The notes beneath the pieces were generated by a model. That model did no database searches and was not told where the DNA came from. It saw nothing but the letters and a program-made list of their open reading frames with translations. Below, piece by piece: positions 1-11,619 of a stretch of DNA of 64,000 nucleotides. A program made the translations under genes and the position numbers. Position 1 is the first letter of the stretch. Each line of letters begins with the position of its first letter. The DNA comes from Salminus brasiliensis (Eukaryota; Chordata; Actinopteri; Characiformes; Bryconidae): assembly GCF_030463535.1 (NCBI RefSeq), contig NC_132881.1, positions 9,904,526-9,968,525 on the forward strand, read 5' to 3'.

Positions 1-600
1 CCCACCTACTGGTTCATTTAGGCACATTTACCTTCATAAAGAAACACATGGCTGCACAACTCGACCGGACCGCCATCGTCTGCATAGCAATTATCAAACA
101 GGTACAAACTACATCCTCTCCTTATTAGAAGTACTTGAGCAGCTTTGGTGTAGAGATGGTTATTGAGAAGCTTTTCAGAGTATTAACACAGTTCAGTGCT
201 GTTGAAGCATTTGACTCCTGACTCCATGCTGCCATCTAGCGTCTAGTTTCATTTCCTACAATGACTGTTTCTGTCCTTTAATACAACGTAAATGTCAATT
301 TGATATTTTCTAAATTAAATTAATATACCACTGATATAATTCTCATTCTTATTAACAACCGATAAAGATAATAAAATAAACTTTATTTTACCTAAAAATG
401 TCTCTCTCTTTTTTCTTTTTTTACACACTTTCACACACTCTGGAAAGTGGGCGTCAGAGTGACTGCATTCAACCCATATTCACTTCCTAATCAATGCTAA
501 ACGAGTCTGTGTGTGTCTGTTGGGATTGTTGGGCCCTCATCTGTTTAGACGCATACTATCCTAATTGCTGCTGCCCTAACATTGCATTTAAACCACTCCC
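1..600. other. Unassigned left edge
   Basis: I see no open reading frame, tRNA or recognisable element here. The DNA is AT-rich, with a short GT-rich run near 510-520. It may be part of an older repeat whose left side lies outside the window. Confidence 0.4.
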
Positions 601-1210
601 ATTTGTTCAGAGGTGAAATTTCCAGTAGTGAAATATCTTCAATTAAGTAAAAGGTTACTATTAAATTTCCAAATTGAATTCAAAGGTGATTTACATTTGT
701 TCCCAAGAGAGGAACAAGGTAACTGAACAGTGATCAGTTAAAGGAGATGCTGAAATTTCACAGCTTAAAATACTATCCGTCACATTGTGAGGGATTAACC
801 AGTAGTGTAGCCTTGAACACTGACCTTTATTGGAAGCATTAAACCAGGTGTACTGTCTGGCATTGGGGTTTCCTGTCCTCCAACAGTCTGTCAGATTAGT
901 ATTGGAGACTAAGTTATTGAAAATATAATCAAAAAGATGATGCTGCCCTCTAGAGGGAAGACGGTCAACTGAGCCATCTGGAACTACATTAAAGTCTTCT
1001 CCTATAACAACCTGATCTGTCGAGTATTTTACCTTCCATTACTTTATCTTCCTACAAAGGTCTGCTTCAAATATTTGGTTAATCACAATACTGTTAATCG
1101 CATATACACAAACTAAAATGAATTTTGCTCCATCAGTATTCACAACTACCAATGACTAATAACATCTGTATCACATACATGGTCCAATAAATCTACACTA
1201 TGGTAGCTTG
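600..1210 (-). pseudogene. L1/Tx1-like LINE endonuclease fragment
   Basis: Reading the minus strand in pieces gives the signature of an APE-type endonuclease of L1/Tx1-group LINEs. There is a GxDFNxVxD-like core near 985-1020. A 'DCWR..NP..R.YTWFN' stretch follows near 845-900, and an 'LTDHCSV'-like end lies near 735-750. No frame stays open, so this is an old truncated copy without the reverse transcriptase. The family is assigned from motif memory; the exact clade is not certain. Confidence 0.6.
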
Positions 1211-1239
1211 CTTTGACAAGTAAGTGAAACTCACCAGAA

Positions 1240-1724
1240 CATGTGATCCATGTACAAACGGTCCGAGTTAGCACAAGAAATATGCGTGGTGACGTCAACA
1301 ACTAATCGTCTATTAAATACTAATGAACTAATTGGGTCACCCTCACATGTTGCATACGCATCCTGAAGTCATGACTTACGACACCTGGCACCTCCTAAGA
1401 AGGAGTGTATGTAATTAACACTAGTGGTGTGTGACCTCTGGCACACTTTTCTGCCTATTGTTGATAGATTTAAGACACTGTGCCCCTGAGTGTGAGGGTG
1501 AGTAAGGGGACAACATGATTAACTGCTCTGTTTCAGCTAATGCTTACCCATATATTTCTTATCTGGCCTCGGCTGGCGCCAGACATAGTATCAGAATGTA
1601 CTGTACAACTGTGCAGTAGATTATATAGAACAGAACATGATTTACGAATACGAAATATTAAGGGGATACAAGATTAAATGGATACATTATGAATCAGCAT
1701 GATTACAATATTTTTCATGACACA
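1240..1724 (-). repeat. Possible LTR-derived segment
   Basis: The right end (about 1650-1724) resembles the corresponding end of the solo LTR at 30787-31329. Both share the words 'attatgaatca' and 'gcatgattacaat' shortly before a 'ttttcatgacaca' / 'ttttccataaca' terminus. I could not place a matching left terminus or a target-site duplication, so this is a tentative call of a diverged or truncated LTR. Confidence 0.25.
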
Positions 1725-2213
1725 GTAGAGACAGCTACTTCTGAAAAGAAGTCAGCAATTTCACTAACAAGATCTGTATAAGGTCCAGGAGGACGATAGA
1801 CTGTAATAAGCAGGAAAGAGAGCTGCTTTTTAGAAGCCGGAGAAAAGCCTGCCACTTTAAGAATAAGCACTTCAAACGATTTAGCTTCATAACCTGAGTT
1901 TAGGATTATGCCTAGAACTGAATCATAGATTGTGGCAACGCCGCCACCACGACCACACCTGAGTGGATAACTGCAGTAGTTAAAGCCTGGGGGAGTTGAT
2001 TCATTCACAGCAATAATTCATTAGGTTTAACCCACGGTTCACAGAGACACAGTGAACTGAGGAGGTTTACAGTTAGAATTTCATTGACAATGACGGCTTT
2101 ACGTGTTAGAGACCGTACGTTTAACAGCCCAAACTTAACGCAGGAGTTGCTAGTACTCGGACATCACGAAGCGCTGTTGATTCTGATTGGGTTGTTAAAA
2201 TTGATTTTTGAAC
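1715..2213 (-). pseudogene. CR1/L2/Rex-like LINE endonuclease fragment
   Basis: The minus strand encodes the N-terminal part of a LINE APE endonuclease. A 'GLLNVRSL' start lies near 2115-2135 and a 'CEPWVKPNE'-like block near 2015-2045. A 97-codon open stretch (1715-2008) follows with 'RGGGVA' and 'YRPPGPYTD'. The family matches the fragments at 26.2-28.1 kb and 29.8-31.4 kb. It is broken upstream of the open stretch and ends abruptly where the tRNA array begins at about 2214, so the array boundary cuts it. Confidence 0.7.
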
Positions 2214-2341
2214 GTCTATGATTATCTGCAAGACTAAGCACACACCAAAGCTCTGCATACTGTTAGTCATAGTCTGACGCCAATAAAAAAGGGTTGATTT
2301 ACTCATTGTAGCAGTTACTGATTAAAGATTACCCAAGGAAA

Positions 2342-2415
2342 ATGCACTGCTGGGATTCAAACCCAGGATCTCCTGTGTACTAGACAGGCACTACAACCAA
2401 CTAAGCCACTACGCC
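2342..2415 (-). pseudogene. tRNA-Thr(AGU) pseudogene, copy 1
   Basis: The anticodon AGU is kept. The acceptor arm no longer pairs well (GGCGTAG against CAGTGCA), and T-loop C56 is changed to T. It is the most diverged Thr copy, as expected at the edge of an array. Confidence 0.7.
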
Positions 2416-2911
2416 CTACCTGAAAGGTAATCTATATCAATACAATATAGCTTCAGACAAATTCAAAAACATTCTCTTGCATACAAACTTCACACAGACA
2501 GAAAAAACAACTTCCCTGAATAGGAACCTCTGCATTTTCCAGAAACAAAAAACATCACATGTACATATACATGTACAGAGTAGGAGACCTGGTCACACAG
2601 AATGTACACACAAAAGCTTAGCATCTTTTGTTTAGCCTTCAGGTTCCATTTAAACATCTTTTAATGGATCAGCAAACATCATTCTGATTCAGAAAAGGCT
2701 AAAATCCAAAATTTCAAACTGCTTCCTCTCACTTTTCACAAATACATGCAGAATCTTCTGCAGCACAAATATGTTCCAATACCCCAACATCAAACAGAAT
2801 ATTTCTGAAAGTTTGAAATTGCTATTAATTAGGTAAAAAGACTAGAGAAAATCTTGCAAATAAAAGTACAAAAAGGTAGTAGACAGAGCTATAAAGAAGA
2901 GGAAACACTCT

Positions 2912-3002
2912 CGACTCTGGTGGGACTCAAACCCACAACCTTTGAATTGCTCCAGCTAGTCATTTAGAAGTCCAATGTGCTATCCATTGCATCACAGAGG
3001 CC
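2912..3002 (-). pseudogene. tRNA-Arg(UCU) pseudogene, copy 1
   Basis: This 91-nt copy has an extra G in the 5' acceptor strand and changes in the D stem and intron. The T-loop reads TTTGA rather than TTCGA. The UCU anticodon is still readable. Confidence 0.7.
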
Positions 3003-3238
3003 AGTTTATGAAATGGGTTCCTTGGCCAACCTTCCTATAAAATAACAGTAGTGCTGCTAATATTTGAGGCAAATAATGAATTTACTATGCATATGTAAAT
3101 CCCAGTGGTCTGATGATTATCTGCAGGTCTAAGCAAACACCAATGCTCTGCATACTGTTAGTCATAGTCTGACGTCAATAAAAAAAAGGGTTGATTTACT
3201 CATTGTAGCAGTTACTGATTAAAGATTACCCAAGGAAA

Positions 3239-3312
3239 AAGCACTGCTGGGATTCAAACGCAGAACCTCCTGTTTACTAGACAGGCGCTATAACCAAGTA
3301 AGCCGCGGCGCC
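3239..3312 (-). pseudogene. tRNA-Thr(AGU) pseudogene, copy 2
   Basis: The T stem is disrupted (CTGCG instead of CTGGG), the T-loop C56 is lost, and 3' acceptor bases differ from the canonical copies. The anticodon AGU and the D-arm A-box word TTAGTTGG are altered or partly kept (TTACTTGG). Confidence 0.7.
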
Positions 3313-3834
3313 GTACCTGACTGGTCTTTTATATCAATACAATATAGCTTCAGGCAAACTCAAAAACATTCTCTTGCATACAAACTTCACACAGACAGCA
3401 AAAACAACTTCCCTGATTAGGAACCTCTGCATTTTCCAGAAACAAATAACATAAACTCTGAAAGCTTGTCTCAATTGCTTAAACCTATCATATACATGTA
3501 CAGAGTACTAGACCTTGTCACACAGAATGTACACACAAAACTTTGCATCTTTTGTTATCCTTCAGGTTCAGTTTAAACATCTTTTAATGGATCAGCAAAC
3601 ATCATTCTGATTCAGAAAAGGCTAAAATGCAACATTTCAAACTGCTTCATCTCACTTTTCACAAATACATGCAGAATCTTCTGCAGCACAAATATGTTTC
3701 AATACCCCAACATCAAACAGAATATTTCTGAAAGTTTGAAATTGCTATTAGTTAGGTAAAAAGACTAGAGAAAATCTTGCAAATAAAAGTACAAAAAGGT
3801 AGTAGACAGAGCTATAAAGAAGAGGAAACACTCT

Positions 3835-3924
3835 CGACTCTGGTGGGACTCAAACCCACAACCTTTGATTTGCTCCAGCTATTTATCTAGAAGTCCAATA
3901 CGCTATCCATTGCACCACAGAGCC
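3835..3924 (-). tRNA. tRNA-Arg(UCU), intron-containing, decayed B box
   Basis: The acceptor, D arm and UCU anticodon are kept. C56 of the T loop is T, and base 39 is A, which unpairs the last anticodon-stem pair. The 17-nt intron follows anticodon position 37. It may be weakly transcribed or inactive. Confidence 0.75.
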
Positions 3925-4102
3925 CAGGTGAAGAAACTGGTTCCTTGGCCAACCTTCCTATAAAATAACAGTAGTGCTGCTAATATTTGAGGCAAATAAT
4001 GAATTTACTATGCATATGTAAATCCCAGTGGTCTGATGATTATCTACAGGTCTAAGCACACACCAAAGCTCTGCATACTGTTAGTCATAGTCTGACGCCA
4101 AT

Positions 4103-4109
4103 AAAAAAA
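4103..4109 (-). terminator. Candidate Pol III terminator for tRNA-Thr at 4161
   Basis: A run of seven T on the minus strand lies about 52 nt past the 3' end of the Thr copy. It matters here because the T-run that directly abuts other Thr copies is broken in this one (TCTTCC). The same run recurs in most units. Confidence 0.4.
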
Positions 4110-4160
4110 GGGTTGATTTACTCATTGTAGCAGTTACTGATTAAAGATTACCCAAGGAAG

Positions 4161-4234
4161 AGGCACCGCTGGGATTCGAACCCAGGACCTCCTGTTTACT
4201 AGACAGGCGCTATAACCAACTAAGCCACGGCGCC
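4161..4234 (-). tRNA. tRNA-Thr(AGU), intact
   Basis: This copy folds as a full cloverleaf with acceptor GGCGCCG/CGGTGCC, anticodon AGU in loop CTAGTAA, and T arm CTGGG-TTCGAAT-CCCAG. The A box (TGGCTTAGTTGG) and B box (GGTTCGAATCC) both match consensus. It closely matches vertebrate tRNA-Thr-AGT from memory. It decodes ACN (mainly ACU/ACC after inosine modification). The discriminator base is U. Confidence 0.93.
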
Positions 4235-4757
4235 CTACCTGACAGGTCTTCTATATCAATACAATATAGCTTCAGGCAAACTCAAAAACATTCTCTTGCA
4301 TACAAACCTCACACAGACAGCAAAAACAACTTCCCTGATTAGGAACCTCTGCATTTTCCAGAAACAAATAACATCAACTCTGAAGGCTTGTCTCAATTGC
4401 TTAAACCTATCATATACATGTACAGAGTACTAGACCTTGTCACGCAGAATGTACACACAAAACTTAGCATCTTTTGTTTACCCTTCAGGTTCCGTTTTAA
4501 CATCTTTTAATGGATAAGCAAACATCATTCTGATTCAGAAAAGGCTAAAATCCAACATTTCAAACTGCTTCATCTCACTTTTCACAAATACATGCAGAAT
4601 CTTCTGCAGCACAAATATGTTCCAATACCCCAACATCAAACAGAATATTTCTGAAAGTTTGAAATTGCTATTAATTAGGTAAAAAGACTGGAGAAAATCT
4701 TGCAAATAAAAGTACAAAAAGGTAGTAGACAGAGCTATAAAGAAGAGGAAACACTCT

Positions 4758-4847
4758 CGACTCCGGTGGGACTCGAACCCACAACCATTGAATTGCCCCA
4801 GCTATTAATCAAGAAGTCCAATGCACTACCCATTGCACCACAGAGCC
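4758..4847 (-). tRNA. tRNA-Arg(UCU), intron-containing, B box intact
   Basis: The T arm carries GGTTCGAGTCC, so the B box is intact. The acceptor is GGCTCTG/CGGAGTC with wobble pairs. Position 37 next to the anticodon is T rather than A, and the D arm has two transitions (GGTAGTGC). This is the 'b' class also seen at 7527, 11220 and 13989, but here the first base G1 is kept. Confidence 0.85.
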
Positions 4848-5083
4848 CAGGTGAAGAAACTGGTTCCTTGGCCAACCTTCCTATAAAATAACAGTAGTGC
4901 TGCTAATATTTGAGGCAAATAATGAATTTACTTTGCATATGTAAATCCCAGTGGTCTGATGATTATCTGCAAGTCTAAGCACACACCAAAGCTCTGCATA
5001 CTGTTAGTCATAGTCTGACTCCAATAAAAAAAGGGTTGATTTACTCATTGTAGCAGTTACTGAATAAAGATTACCCAAGGAAA

Positions 5084-5157
5084 AGGCACCGCTGGGATTT
5101 GAACCCAGGATCTCCTCTTTACTAGACAGGCGCTATAACCAACTAAGCCACGGAACC
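5084..5157 (-). tRNA. tRNA-Thr(AGU), probably decayed
   Basis: The acceptor 5' strand reads GGTTCCG, which mismatches the 3' strand. The anticodon stem has a G30xG40 clash, and the T loop is TTCAAAT rather than TTCGAAT. The anticodon AGU is intact. Confidence 0.75.
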
Positions 5158-5680
5158 CTACCTGACTGGTCTTCTAAATCAATACAATATAGCTTCAGGC
5201 AAACTCAAAAACATTCTCTTGCATACAAACCTCACACAGACAGCAAAAACAACTTCCCTGATTAGGAACCTCTGCATTTTCCAGAAACAAATAACATCAA
5301 CTCTGAAAGCTTGTCTCAATTGCTTAAACCTATCATATACATGTACAGAGTACTAGACCTTGTCACGCAGAATGTACACACAAAACTTAGCATCTTTTGT
5401 TTACCCTTCAGGTTCCGTTTAAACATCTTTTAATGGATCAGCAAACATCATTCTGATTCAGAGAAGGCTAAAATCCTACATTTCAAACTGCTTCATCTCA
5501 CTTTTCACAAATACATGCAGAATCTTCTGCAGCACAAATATGTTCTAATACCCCAACATCAAACAGAATATTTCTGAAAGTTTGAAATTGCTATTAATTA
5601 GGTAAAAAGACTAGAGAAAATCTTGCAAATACAAGTACAAAAAGGTAGTAGACAGAGCTATAAAGAAGAGAGAACACTCT

Positions 5681-5770
5681 CGACTCTGGTGGGACTCAAA
5701 CCCACAACCTTTGACTTGCTCCAGCTATTTATCTAGAAGTCCAATGCACTATCCATTGCGCCACAGAGCC
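5681..5770 (-). tRNA. tRNA-Arg(UCU), class c, decayed B box
   Basis: The acceptor and anticodon are good, but the T loop is TTTGA and position 39 is G, which breaks the last anticodon-stem pair. The spacer before it carries 'agagagaac' in place of the usual 'agaggaaac'. Confidence 0.75.
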
Positions 5771-6006
5771 CAGGTGAAGAAATTGGTTCCTTGGCCAACC
5801 TTCCTATAAAATAACAGTAGTGCTGCTAATATTTGAGGCAAATAATAAATTTACTATGCATATGTAAATCCCAGTGGTCTGATGATTATCTGCAAGTCTA
5901 AGCACACACCAAAGCTCTGCATACTGTTAGTCATAGTCTGACGCCAATAAAAAAAGGGTTGATTTACTCATTGTAGCAGTTACTGATTAAAGATTACCCA
6001 AGGAAA

Positions 6007-6080
6007 AGGCACCGCTGGGATTCGAACCCAGGATCTCCTGTTTACTAGACAGGCGCTATAACCAACTAAGCCGCGGCACC
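6007..6080 (-). tRNA. tRNA-Thr(AGU), intact
   Basis: The cloverleaf is complete, with an acceptor GGTGCCG/CGGTGCC that tolerates two G-U pairs. Both A and B boxes match consensus. A TTTT run starting at the discriminator base is an immediate Pol III terminator. Confidence 0.92.
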
Positions 6081-6603
6081 CTACCTGACTGGTTTTCTAT
6101 ATCAACACAATATAGCTTCAGGCAAACTCAAAAACATTCTCTTGCATACAAACTTCACACAGACAGCAAAAACAACTTCCCTGATTAGGAACCGCTGCAT
6201 TTTCCAGAAACAAATAACATCAACTCTGAAAGCTTGTCTCAATTGCTTAAACCTATCATATACATGTACAGAGTATTAGACCTTGTCACGCAGAATGTAC
6301 ACACAAAACTTAGCATCTTTTGTTTACCCTTCAGGTTCCGTTTAAACATCTTTTAATGGATCAGTAAACATCATTATGATTCAGAGAAGGCTAAAATCCT
6401 ACATTTCAAACTGCTTCATCTCACTTTTTAAAAATACATGCAGAATCTTCTGCAGCACAAATATGTTCCAATACCCCAACATCAAACAGAATATTTCTGA
6501 AAGTTTGAAATTGCTATTAATTAGGTAAAAAGACTAGAGAAAATCTTGCAAATAAAAGTACAAAAAGGTAGTAGACAGAGCTATAAAGAAGAGGAAACAC
6601 TCT

Positions 6604-6693
6604 CGACTCTGGTGGGACTCAAACCCACAACCTTTGATTTGCTCCAGCTATTTATCTAGAAGTCCAATACGCTATCCATTGCACCACAGAGCC
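6604..6693 (-). tRNA. tRNA-Arg(UCU), class a, decayed B box
   Basis: It matches the copy at 3835 throughout the gene. T56 replaces C56 and A39 unpairs the anticodon stem. Its position exactly three units after 3835 supports a three-unit block duplication. Confidence 0.75.
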
Positions 6694-6929
6694 CAGGTGA
6701 AGAAACTGGTTCCTTGGCCAACCTTCCTATAAAATAACAGTAGTGCTGCTAATATTTGAGGCAAATAATGAATTTACTATGCATATGTAAATCCCAGTGG
6801 TCTGATGATTATCTACAGGTCTAAGCACACACCAAAGCTCTGCATACTGTTAGTCATAGTCTGACGCCAATAAAAAAAGAGTTGATTTACTCATTGTAGC
6901 AGTTACTGATTAAAGATTACCCAAGGAAG

Positions 6930-7003
6930 AGGCACCGCTGGGATTCGAACCCAGGACCTCCTGTTTACTAGACAGGCGCTATAACCAACTAAGCCACGGC
7001 GCC
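6930..7003 (-). tRNA. tRNA-Thr(AGU), intact
   Basis: Same sequence as the copy at 4161, 2,769 bp earlier, including the broken immediate T-run after the 3' end. All stems and both promoter boxes are intact. Confidence 0.93.
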
Positions 7004-7526
7004 CTACCTGACAGGTCTTCTATATCAATACAATATAGCTTCAGGCAAACTCAAAAACATTCTCTTGCATACAAACTTCACACAGACAGCAAAAACAACT
7101 TCCCTGATTAGGAACCTCTGCATTTTCCAGAAACAAATAACATCAATTCTGAAAGCTTGTCTCAATTGCTTAAACCTATCATATACATGTACAGAGTACT
7201 AGACCTTGTCACGCAGAATGTACACACAAAACTTAGCATCTTTTGTTTACCCTTCAGGTTCCGTTTTAACATCTTTTAATGGATAAGCAAACATCATTCT
7301 GATTCAGAAAAGGCTAAAATCCTACATTTCAAACTGCTTCATCTCACTTTTCACAAATACATGCAGAATCTTCTGCAGCACAAATATGTTCCAATACCCC
7401 AACATCAAACAGAATATTTCTGAAAGTTTGAAATTGCTATTAATTAGGTAAAAAGACTGGAGAAAATCTTGCAAATAAAAGTACAAAAAGGTAGTAGACA
7501 GAGCTATAAAGAAGAGGAAACACTCT

Positions 7527-7616
7527 CGACTCCGGTGGGACTCGAACCCACAACCATTGAATTGCCCCAGCTATTAATCAAGAAGTCCAATGCGCTACCC
7601 ATTGCACCACAGAGCA
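7527..7616 (-). tRNA. tRNA-Arg(UCU), class b, first base mutated
   Basis: B box GGTTCGAGTCC is intact. The first base of the mature tRNA is T instead of G, losing the G1-C72 pair. That would be expected to harm RNase P processing or aminoacylation, so the copy may be transcribed but not productive. Confidence 0.8.
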
Positions 7617-7853
7617 CAGGTGAAGAAGTTGGTTCCTTGGCCAACCTTCCTATAAAATAACAGTAGTGCTGCTAATATTTGAGGCAAATAATGAATTTAC
7701 TATGCATATGTAAATCCCAGTGGTCTGATGATTATCTGCAAGTCTAAGCACACACCAAAGCTCTGCATACTGTTAGTCATAGTCTGACTCCAATAAAAAA
7801 AGGGTTGATTTACTCATTGTAACAGTTACTGAATAAAGATTACCCAAAGGAAA

Positions 7854-7927
7854 AGGCACCGCTGGGATTTGAACCCAGGATCTCCTCTTTACTAGACAGG
7901 CGCTATAACCAACTAAGCCACGGAACC
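7854..7927 (-). tRNA. tRNA-Thr(AGU), probably decayed
   Basis: Same changes as the copy at 5084: mismatched acceptor, G30xG40 and TTCAAAT T loop. An additional A in the preceding spacer accounts for the 924-bp step between Arg copies here. Confidence 0.75.
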
Positions 7928-8450
7928 CTACCTGACTGGTCTTCTAAATCAATACAATATAGCTTCAGGCAAACTCAAAAACATTCTCTTGCATACAAAC
8001 CTCACACAGACAGCAAAAACAACTTCCCTGATTAGGAACCTCTGCATTTTCCAGAAACAAATAACATCAACTCTGAAAGCTTGTCTCAATTGCTTAAACC
8101 TATCATATACATGTACAGAGTACTAGACCTTGTCACGCAGAATGTACACACAAAACTTAGCATCTTTTGTTTACCCTTCAGGTTCCGTTTAAACATCTAT
8201 TAATGGATCAGCAAACATCATTCTGATTCAGAGAAGGCTAAAATCCTACATTTCAAACTGCTTCATCTCACTTTTCACAAATACATGCAGAATCTTCTGC
8301 AGCACAAATATGTTCTAATACCCCAACATCAAACAGAATATTTCTGAAAGTTTGAAATTGCTATTAATTAGGTAAAAAGACTAGAGAAAATCTTGCAAAT
8401 ACAAGTACAAAAAGGTAGTAGACAGAGCTATAAAGAAGAGAGAACACTCT

Positions 8451-8540
8451 CGACTCTGGTGGGACTCAAACCCACAACCTTTGACTTGCTCCAGCTATTT
8501 ATCTAGAAGTCCAATGCACTATCCATTGCGCCACAGAGCC
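8451..8540 (-). tRNA. tRNA-Arg(UCU), class c, decayed B box
   Basis: Matches the copy at 5681, with T56 and G39. It closes the second copy of the a-b-c three-unit block. Confidence 0.75.
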
Positions 8541-8776
8541 CAGGTGAAGAAATTGGTTCCTTGGCCAACCTTCCTATAAAATAACAGTAGTGCTGCTAAT
8601 ATTTGAGGCAAATAATAAATTTACTATGCATATGTAAATCCCAGTGGTCTGATGATTATCTGCAAGTCTAAGCACACACCAAAGCTCTGCATACTGTTAG
8701 TCATAGTCTGACGCCAATAAAAAAAGGGTTGATTTACTCATTGTAGCAGTTACTGATTAAAGATTACCCAAGGAAA

Positions 8777-8850
8777 AGGCACCGCTGGGATTCGAACCCA
8801 GGATCTCCTGTTTACTAGACAGGCGCTATAACCAACTAAGCCGCGGCACC
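8777..8850 (-). tRNA. tRNA-Thr(AGU), intact
   Basis: Same sequence as the copy at 6007, with complete stems, consensus A and B boxes and an immediate TTTT terminator. Confidence 0.92.
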
Positions 8851-9373
8851 CTACCTGACTGGTTTTCTATATCAACACAATATAGCTTCAGGCAAACTCA
8901 AAAACATTCTCTTGCATACAAACTTCACACAGACAGCAAAAACAACTTCCCTGATTAGGAACCTCTGCATTTTCCAGAAACAAATAACATCAACTCTGAA
9001 AGCTTGTCTCAATTGCTTAAACCTATCATATACATGTACAGAGTATTAGACCTTGTCACGCAGAATGTACACACAAAACTTAGCATCTTTTGTTTACCCT
9101 TCAGGTTCCGTTTAAACATCTTTTAATGGATCAGTAAACATCATTATGATTCAGAAAAGGCTAAAATCCTACATTTCAAACTGCTTCATCTCACTTTTTA
9201 AAAATACATGCAGAATCTTCTGCAGCACAAATATGTTCCAATACCCCAACATCAAACAGAATATTTCTGAAAGTTTGAAATTGCTATTAATTAGGTAAAA
9301 AGACTAGAGAAAATCTTGCAAATAAAAGTACAAAAAGGTAGTAGACAGAGCTATAAAGAAGAGGAAACACTCT

Positions 9374-9463
9374 CGATTCTGGTGGGACTCAAACCCACAA
9401 CCTTTGATTTGCTCCAGCTACTTATCTAGAAGTCCAATACGCTATCCATTGCGCCACAGAGCC
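9374..9463 (-). tRNA. tRNA-Arg(UCU), class a variant
   Basis: T56 in the T loop and A39 in the anticodon stem, plus a C-to-T on the plus strand near the 3' end (AGAATCG instead of AGAGTCG), which turns a G-C acceptor pair into A-C. Likely inactive. Confidence 0.7.
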
Positions 9464-9699
9464 CAGGTGAAGAAACTGGTTCCTTGGCCAACCTTCCTAT
9501 AATATAACAGTAGTGCTGCTAATATTTGAGGCAAATAATGAATTTACTATGCATATGTAAATCCCAGTGGTCTGATGATTATCTACAGGTCTAAGCACAC
9601 ACCAAAGCTCTGCATACTGTTAGTCATAGTCTGACGCCAATAAAAAAAGAGTTGATTTACTCATTGTAGCAGTTACTGATTAAAGATTACCCAAGGAAA

Positions 9700-9773
9700 A
9701 GGCACCGTTGGGATTCAAACCCAGGACCTCCCGTTTACTAGACAGGCGCGAAAACCAACTAAGCCACGGCGCC
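9700..9773 (-). tRNA. tRNA-Thr(AGU), class x, decayed
   Basis: The acceptor and A box are intact. The T loop is TTTGAAT, G65 of the T stem is A, the anticodon stem carries a mismatch (ACGGG), and the D loop has been changed to GGTTTTC. This class recurs at 10623, 13392, 16161 and 17958. Confidence 0.75.
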
Positions 9774-10296
9774 CTACCTGACTGGTCTTCTATATCAATA
9801 CAATATAGCTTCAGGCAAACTCAAAAACATTCTCTTGCATACAAACTTCACACAGACAGCAAAAACAACTTCCCTGATTAGGAACCTCTGCATTTTCCAG
9901 AAACAAATAACATCAACTCTGAAAGCTTGTCTCAATTGCTTAAACCTATCATATACATGTACAGAGTATTAGACCTTGTCACGCAGAATGTACACACAAA
10001 ACTTAGCATCTTTTGTTTACCCTTCAGGTTCCGTTTAAACATCTTTTAATGGATCAGTAAACATCATTATGATTCAGAAAAGGCTAAAATCCTACATTTC
10101 AAACTGCTTCATCTCACTTTTTAAAAATACATGCAGAATCTTCTGCAGCACAAATATGTTCCAATACCCCAACATCAAACAGAATATTTCTGAAAGTTTG
10201 AAATTGCTATTAATTAGGTAAAAAGACTAGAGAAAATCTTGCAAATAAAAGTACAAAAAGGTAGTAGACAGAGCTATAAAGAAGAGGAAACACTCT

Positions 10297-10386
10297 CGAC
10301 TCTGGTGGGACTCAAACCCACAACCTTTGATTTGCTCCAGCTACTTATCTAGAAGTCCAATACGCTATCCATTGCGCCACAGAGCC
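10297..10386 (-). tRNA. tRNA-Arg(UCU), class a variant
   Basis: Like the copy at 9374 in the intron (CTACTTATC on the plus strand), but with the normal 3' acceptor. T56 and A39 remain. Confidence 0.75.
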
Positions 10387-10622
10387 CAGGTGAAGAAACT
10401 GGTTCCTTGGCCAACCTTCCTATAAAATAACAGTAGTGCTGCTAATATTTGAGGCAAATAATGAATTTACTATGCATATGTAAATCCCAGTGGTCTGATG
10501 ATTATCTACAGGTCTAAGCACACACCAAAGCTCTGCATACTGTTAGTCATAGTCTGACGCCAATAAAAAAAGAGTTGATTTACTCATTGTAGCAGTTACT
10601 GATTAAAGATTACCCAAGGAAA

Positions 10623-10696
10623 AGGCACCGTTGGGATTCAAACCCAGGACCTCCCGTTTACTAGACAGGCGCGAAAACCAACTAAGCCACGGCGCC
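10623..10696 (-). tRNA. tRNA-Thr(AGU), class x, decayed
   Basis: Same sequence as 9700. The two neighbouring units here look like a single-unit duplication. Confidence 0.75.
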
Positions 10697-11219
10697 CTAC
10701 CTGACTGGTCTTCTATATCAATACAATATAGCTTCAGGCAAACTCAAAAACATTCTCTTGCATACAAACTTCACACAGACAGCAAAAACAACTTCCCTGA
10801 TTAGGAACCTCTGCATTTTCCAGAAACAAATAACATCAACTCTGAAAGCTTGTCTCAATTGCTTAAACCTAACATATACATGTACAGAGTACTAGACCTT
10901 GTCACGCAGAATGTACACACAAAACTTAGCATCTTTTGTTTACCCTTCAGGTTCCGTTTAAACATCTTTTAATGGATCAGCAAACATCATTCTGATTCAG
11001 AGAAGGCTAAAATCCTACATTTCAAACTGCTTCATCTCACTTTTCACAAATACATGCAGAATCTTCTGCAGCACAAATATGTTCCAATACCCCAACATCA
11101 AACAGAATATTTCTGAAAGTTTGAAATTGCTATTAATTAGGTAAAAAGACTAGAGAAAATCTTGCAAATAAAAGTACAAAAAGGTAGTAGACAGAGCTAT
11201 AAAGAAGAGGAAACACTCT

Positions 11220-11309
11220 CGACTCCGGTGGGACTCGAACCCACAACCATTGAATTGCCCCAGCTATTAATCAAGAAGTCCAATGCGCTACCCATTGCAC
11301 CACAGAGCA
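11220..11309 (-). tRNA. tRNA-Arg(UCU), class b, first base mutated
   Basis: Same as the copy at 7527: intact B box, T at position 1 and T at position 37. It starts the first of two b-a-d three-unit blocks. Confidence 0.8.
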
Positions 11310-11545
11310 CAGGTGAAGAAGTTGGTTCCTTGGCCAACCTTCCTATAAAATAACAGTAGTGCTGCTAATATTTGAGGCAAATAATGAATTTACTATGCAT
11401 ATGTAAATCCCAGTGGTCTGATGATTATCTGCAAGTCTAAGCACACAACAAAGCTCTGCATACTGTTAGTCATAGTCTGACGCCAATAAAAAAAGGGTTG
11501 ATTTACTCATTGTAGCAGTTACTGATTAAAGATTACCCAAGGAAA

Positions 11546-11619
11546 AGGCACCGCTGGGATTCGAACCCAGGATCTCCTCTTTACTAGACAGGCGCTATAA
11601 CCAACTAAGCCGCGGCACC
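11546..11619 (-). tRNA. tRNA-Thr(AGU), one stem mismatch
   Basis: Like the intact copy at 6007, but with the G30xG40 clash in the anticodon stem. Both promoter boxes and the immediate terminator are intact, so transcription is plausible. Confidence 0.85.

Noticed and set aside
1240-1724. Complete solo LTR at the left of the window
   Set aside because: Only the right end resembles an LTR. No matching left end, duplication, TATA box or AATAAA in order was found, so it is kept only as a low-confidence segment.
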